NCBI RefSeq assembly: GCF_017948265.1
Contig: NZ_CP072852.1
Location: 2,852,001-2,916,000 of the forward strand
Direction: 5' to 3'
Origin: Rhodoferax sp. PAMC 29310
GTDB lineage: Bacteria > Pseudomonadota > Gammaproteobacteria > Burkholderiales > Burkholderiaceae_C
Length of the DNA stretch: 64,000 nt
Both the position numbers and the translations under genes were made by a program. The notes below the pieces were generated by a model, which saw only the letters and a program-made list of their open reading frames with translations, was not told the origin of the DNA and made no database searches. Shown in pieces: positions 60,813-64,000 of this stretch (the stretch's first letter is position 1; the number at the start of each line of letters is the position of its first letter).

Positions 60813-62180
60813 CTATGCGTGGCACGATGAAATCGCGGCATCAATGGCGGTGCACAGCCGGGTGACGATTTCTGCCAAATCGGCTTCACTGGCCACAAAT
60901 GGGGGCGCCAACAAGATGTGATCGCCATTCTTTCCATCCACCGTGCCCGCCATCGGGTAGACCATCAGACCCTGGGTCATGGCCTCGCGCTTGATGCGGG
61001 CGTGCAGCTTGAAGGAGGGATCAAACCACTGCTTACTCTCTCGGTCGGTTACCAGCTCGATGCCCCAGAACAAGCCACGGCCTCTCACATCGCCAACATG
61101 CGGGTGACTGCCGAACTGCCCCTGCAATAAGCCCTGCAAAGTCGTGCCCCGTGCCTGCACCTGCGCCAACAAACCGTCGCGCTGAATGACCTTCTGCACC
61201 GCCAGCGCGGCAGCACAGGCCACTGCGTGACCAAGGTAGGTGTGGCCGTGCTGGAACAGGCCGCTGCCTTGGCGAAAAGTCTCCACCAATTTGGACTGGG
61301 CCATGACAGCGCCAATGGGCTGGTAGCCACCGCCCAAGCCCTTGGCCACGGCCATGAGGTCAGGCACCACCCCCTCTTGCTCACAGGCATGCAAAGTGCC
61401 GGTGCGGCCCATGCCACACATCACCTCATCGAGGATCAACAAGATGCCATGGCGGTCACACAACTCACGCACGCCTTTGAAATAACCCGGCACCGCCGTC
61501 AGCACACCGGCCGTGGCACCGCCCACCGTCTCGGCCACAAAAGCCATGACGTTCTCGGGGCCGAGTCGCTCAAAGGTCTCCTCAAGCTCGCGCACCAAAC
61601 GCTGGCCGTAGGCTTCGAGGGTCTCGGTGGCTACGCGGTCCCGGTACTCATAGCAGGGCGACACATGGGCCACATCGATCAACAAGGGACGAAACTGGGC
61701 CCGGCGCCACTCATTGCCGCCCACCGCCAACACGCCCAAGGTGTTACCGTGGTAGCTCTGCCGGCGTGCGACAAAGTGCTCGCGCTGTGGCTGGCCGATT
61801 TCCACGAAATACTGGCGCGCCATTTTTAGCGCCGCCTCCATGGCCTCCGAGCCACCACTGACAAAGTAGACGTGACTCATGCCGGCAGGGGCGGACTCGA
61901 TCAGCACATCGGCCAGCTCCTCCGCCACTTCGGTGGTGAAGAAGCTGGTGTGGGCATAGGCAAGTTTGTCGATCTGGGCGTGCATGGCCGCGAGCACCTC
62001 GGGGTGTCCATGGCCCAGGCAAGACACGGCCGCGCCGCCGCAGGCATCCAGATAGGTTTTTCCATTGGAATCGGTCAGTCTGATGCCCTGGCCAAACACC
62101 GCCACGGGCAGGTCATGGTGCAACTGGCGGTGGAAGACCTTGGTAGACGCCGCGCTGACGGACGTAGGGGTTGTGGTCAT
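60813..62180 (-). CDS. Class III (omega) aminotransferase
   Basis: 455 residues. Fold-type I PLP enzyme: VSGGSEAMEAALKMARQY (108-125), SYHGNTLG (142-149), DEVMCGMGRTG (251-261) and the PLP Lys280 in VAKGLGGGYQPIG. Transfers an amino group between an omega-amino compound or amino acid and a 2-oxo acid. Long active-site R of GABA-type enzymes cannot be assigned. The ATG overlaps the RpiR stop by 4 nt; regulated uptake and use of an amino compound with the TRAP system is plausible. Confidence 0.9.
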   Translation of the reverse strand: MTTTPTSVSAASTKVFHRQLHHDLPVAVFGQGIRLTDSNGKTYLDACGGAAVSCLGHGHPEVLAAMHAQIDKLAYAHTSFFTTEVAEELADVLIESAPAGMSHVYFVSGGSEAMEAALKMARQYFVEIGQPQREHFVARRQSYHGNTLGVLAVGGNEWRRAQFRPLLIDVAHVSPCYEYRDRVATETLEAYGQRLVRELEETFERLGPENVMAFVAETVGGATAGVLTAVPGYFKGVRELCDRHGILLILDEVMCGMGRTGTLHACEQEGVVPDLMAVAKGLGGGYQPIGAVMAQSKLVETFRQGSGLFQHGHTYLGHAVACAAALAVQKVIQRDGLLAQVQARGTTLQGLLQGQFGSHPHVGDVRGRGLFWGIELVTDRESKQWFDPSFKLHARIKREAMTQGLMVYPMAGTVDGKNGDHILLAPPFVASEADLAEIVTRLCTAIDAAISSCHA

Positions 62181-63100
62181 ATGGGTTCAGGTGATTTCGA
62201 AGGGAACAAAACACGTTCGGCTCGGGGTGGCGCCTGCTTTTCCCAGTAGGCCTGGGCGCTTTGAAGACGCTGCTGGCGCTCGGTCAGACGCGTCACAACC
62301 GGGTTGCCGCCCTGCTCGGCCACGCAGGCCATCAAGGCCTCGGCCAAGGCTTGGGCACCCGTCATGGAGTGAAAAAACGAGGGAGACGCCGCGTCAAACA
62401 ACAAGGCCTGCTGCGCCACACGGCCCAAAGGTGACAAGGGGCTGTCTGTTAATGCCAATACGGGCACGTTTTGCTGGCGGGCCGCTTGTACGGCCTCCAC
62501 GGTCTGGCGGGTGTAGGGGGCCTGGCTCACCGCCACGAGTAAGTCACTCGACGTCAGCGCCAGCACCTGGTCCATCCAAGCGCCGGCGGCGTCGCTGGCC
62601 AAGCGGGTGTCGGGCCGAAGCCAGTCGCAGCTGTAGTGCAGATGGTAAGCAATGCCGAAACTGGCACGCAACCCCAAAAAAAGCACCTGGCGCGCCTTCA
62701 AAATGGACTGCGCCGCAGCCCGCAAGTCGGGGCCGCTGTTGCGGCCATGGGCCGAGGCCAGGTTGGCACTTTGCGCCACACGCATCCGGTCCAGCGTGGC
62801 GTCAGCGGCAATCACGGACTCGGGCTCGTTTTGGCCATTGGTACCCCGCGCCACGGACTGCGCAAACGCCGCCATCGAAGGCCGTCGCATGGCTTCAAAT
62901 CCGTCCAACCCCAAGGCGCGGGCCAGTCGCGTCATGGTGGCCGGCGACACGCCGGCAGCTTGGGCCGACTGGCGCATGGACTGCAAACCCAGCTCCGCCG
63001 GATGCTCCCGCACCCAGCGGGCCGCGCGTTGCAGTTCGGGGCTCAGGCTCTCGAAGCGGCTGTCCAGCAATTGGGTAAGGTGTCGGTAGGGCAAAGTCAA
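62177..63100 (-). CDS. MurR/RpiR-family transcriptional regulator
   Basis: 307 residues. HTH_6 domain (about 1-78: SPELQRAARWVREHPAEL, AGVSPATMTRLARALGLDGFEAMR) and a SIS domain (about 125-260) where GLRASFGIAYHLHY and LTSSDLLVAVSQAPYTRQTVE bind a ligand. Controls the overlapped aminotransferase gene, probably itself and possibly the divergent D-amino-acid aminotransferase. A TGAAACAG-TTGATTCA dyad lies just upstream. Confidence 0.9.
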   Translation of the reverse strand: MTLPYRHLTQLLDSRFESLSPELQRAARWVREHPAELGLQSMRQSAQAAGVSPATMTRLARALGLDGFEAMRRPSMAAFAQSVARGTNGQNEPESVIAADATLDRMRVAQSANLASAHGRNSGPDLRAAAQSILKARQVLFLGLRASFGIAYHLHYSCDWLRPDTRLASDAAGAWMDQVLALTSSDLLVAVSQAPYTRQTVEAVQAARQQNVPVLALTDSPLSPLGRVAQQALLFDAASPSFFHSMTGAQALAEALMACVAEQGGNPVVTRLTERQQRLQSAQAYWEKQAPPRAERVLFPSKSPEPI

Positions 63101-63105
63101 AACAG

Positions 63106-63121
63106 TGAAACAGTTGATTCA
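63106..63121. promoter_or_regulatory. Candidate RpiR operator
   Basis: TGAAACAGTTGATTCA, a near-perfect dyad just upstream of the RpiR start in the 105-bp divergent region. A further GAAACA lies about 30 nt to the right. No consensus was available to test it against. Confidence 0.3.
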
Positions 63122-63205
63122 TTTTTATCTTAACGAAACATTTGTATCATGTCCAGCCTTGCCGCACGCCACGCTTCATTCACCCTTGCCGTCCATAATT
63201 CACCC

Positions 63206-64000
63206 ATGACCCAATTGCCCGCACTCCCCTGCTACCTCAACGGCGACTTCACCACCCTGCCCAACGCCAAGATCAGTGTCATGGACCGGGGCTTCATCTT
63301 TGGCGATGGCGTGTACGAAGTGGTGCCGGTGTATGCCGGCCAGTTATTTGGCTTCAAACAGCACATGGCCCGCCTCGACAGGGGTCTGACCGAGTTGCGC
63401 ATGGCCAACCCGCTCACCCACGCGAAATGGGCAGAAATTGCTCTTAAATTAGTAGCTGACTACGCAGACTCTGCGGGCGCCAAGGTTGAAAATACTGATC
63501 AATTGATCTACATCCAAGTCACCCGCGGTGTGGCCATGCGCGACCATGTGATGCCCACCGACATCACCCCCACCGTGTTTGTCATGACAAATGTCATGAA
63601 ACCGCCCACTGCTGCGCAGCGAAGCGAAGGCGTGGCTTGCGTTACCGCCCCTGACTTCCGCTGGGAAAAAGCCCATATCAAGAGCACCAGTCTGCTGGGC
63701 GCTGTGTTTGCCCGCCAGATCAGCTTTGACGCTGGCGCCATCGAGACCGTGATGTTCCGTGGCGACTACCTCAGCGAAGCCGCCGCCAGCAACGTCTGGA
63801 TCGTCAAAGACAGCGTTGTCATGGGCCCGCCCAAAGACCACCTGGTGCTGGAAGGCATTCGCTTTGGCCTGATTGAAGAAATTTGCCGCACCCAGGGCAT
63901 TCCTTTCAAGTTGCGGCGCATCACCCGCGCCGAAGTGCTGGCCGCCGACGAGGTCTTGCTGTCCTCCGCCACCAAGGAGGTGCTGGCGGTGACCCTGCTG
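63206..64000 (+). CDS. dat: D-amino acid aminotransferase, 3' end beyond window
   Basis: 265 codons visible, open to the last base. Class IV PLP enzyme: GFIFGDGVYEVVPVY (29-43), catalytic Lys159 in HIKSTSLLGAV, EAAASNVWIV and VLLSSATKEV. Interconverts D-alanine and D-glutamate families for peptidoglycan or D-amino acid turnover. Residues about 79-98 are encoded by an AT-rich stretch (63440-63499) that reads like one of the TAGCT elements in frame. A stop about 20 codons past the edge is expected. Confidence 0.9.
   Translation, partial: MTQLPALPCYLNGDFTTLPNAKISVMDRGFIFGDGVYEVVPVYAGQLFGFKQHMARLDRGLTELRMANPLTHAKWAEIALKLVADYADSAGAKVENTDQLIYIQVTRGVAMRDHVMPTDITPTVFVMTNVMKPPTAAQRSEGVACVTAPDFRWEKAHIKSTSLLGAVFARQISFDAGAIETVMFRGDYLSEAAASNVWIVKDSVVMGPPKDHLVLEGIRFGLIEEICRTQGIPFKLRRITRAEVLAADEVLLSSATKEVLAVTLL
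63440..63499 (+). repeat. TAGCT-type element in frame within dat
   Basis: TTAAATTAGTAGCTGACTACGC followed by the small hairpin GCAGACTCTGC and an AT-rich tail. It encodes about 20 residues that seem extra relative to usual family length. Confidence 0.4.

Overview
The window reads as a chromosomal segment of a Gram-negative betaproteobacterium, most likely family Comamonadaceae (Rhodoferax/Polaromonas-like). The grounds are the gene style and moderately high GC, the atpIBEFHAGDC order, the pilT / cyclic-nucleotide protein / pilU arrangement, a TAXI-type TRAP transporter, and short TAGCT-cored interspersed repeats. The genus is a guess; the family is an inference from protein style, not from a search.

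Layout. 1-2.3 kb: a cNMP-binding protein and a CHASE2 class III cyclase whose frame is cut by one TAA. 2.5-5.5 kb: asparaginase II, a wax ester synthase/DGAT, a bactofilin. 5.7-9.5 kb: an HcnABC-like three-part flavin/Fe-S dehydrogenase split over two convergent units, its A and B subunits overlapping a MscS channel gene. 9.9-14.7 kb: two chemoreceptors flanking a patatin lipoprotein. 15-20.9 kb: an OlsB-like acyltransferase, a tight five-gene minus-strand unit (hydrolase, DedA, ATP-grasp, DinB, NRDE), a YHS protein and an ECF sigma factor. 21-24.7 kb: a two-component system, a doubly frameshifted EEP-family gene, a cupin. 24.8-33.95 kb: an arginine/ornithine block with a decayed putA, arginase, ornithine cyclodeaminase, a polar amino acid ABC transporter and two overlapping Lrp/AsnC regulators. 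34.0-35.9 kb: a DUF3617 gene split by an intact 1,290-bp IS3-family element with a GGC target duplication. 35.9-44.1 kb: yggS, pilT, a cNMP protein, pilU, a 3-hydroxyacid dehydrogenase, the dolP-diaA-yraN / rsmI block, a RIO kinase and tRNA-Arg(CCG). 44.2-48.8 kb: cytochrome c5-like protein, a DUF protein, a YheT hydrolase, lemA and two TPM proteins. 48.8-56.1 kb: the full ATP synthase operon. 56.2-64 kb: racemase-like protein, fused TRAP permease, TAXI receptor, class III aminotransferase, RpiR regulator, and the start of a D-amino acid aminotransferase.

How they fit. The 26-33 kb block is a coherent arginine regulon: import, arginase to ornithine, cyclodeaminase to proline. The next enzyme, PutA, is a degraded remnant. 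The ornithine cyclodeaminase and the ABC binding protein carry the same upstream module: a palindromic box and a promoter-like element exactly 60 nt apart. This is the best new regulatory signal in the window. Other items of interest are the split dehydrogenase plus channel, the five-gene membrane/ATP-grasp unit, a set of hairpin-forming 60-70-nt elements (some in frame inside genes), and four interrupted genes (cyclase, EEP nuclease, putA, DUF3617). No CRISPR array, phage or recognised defence system was seen.
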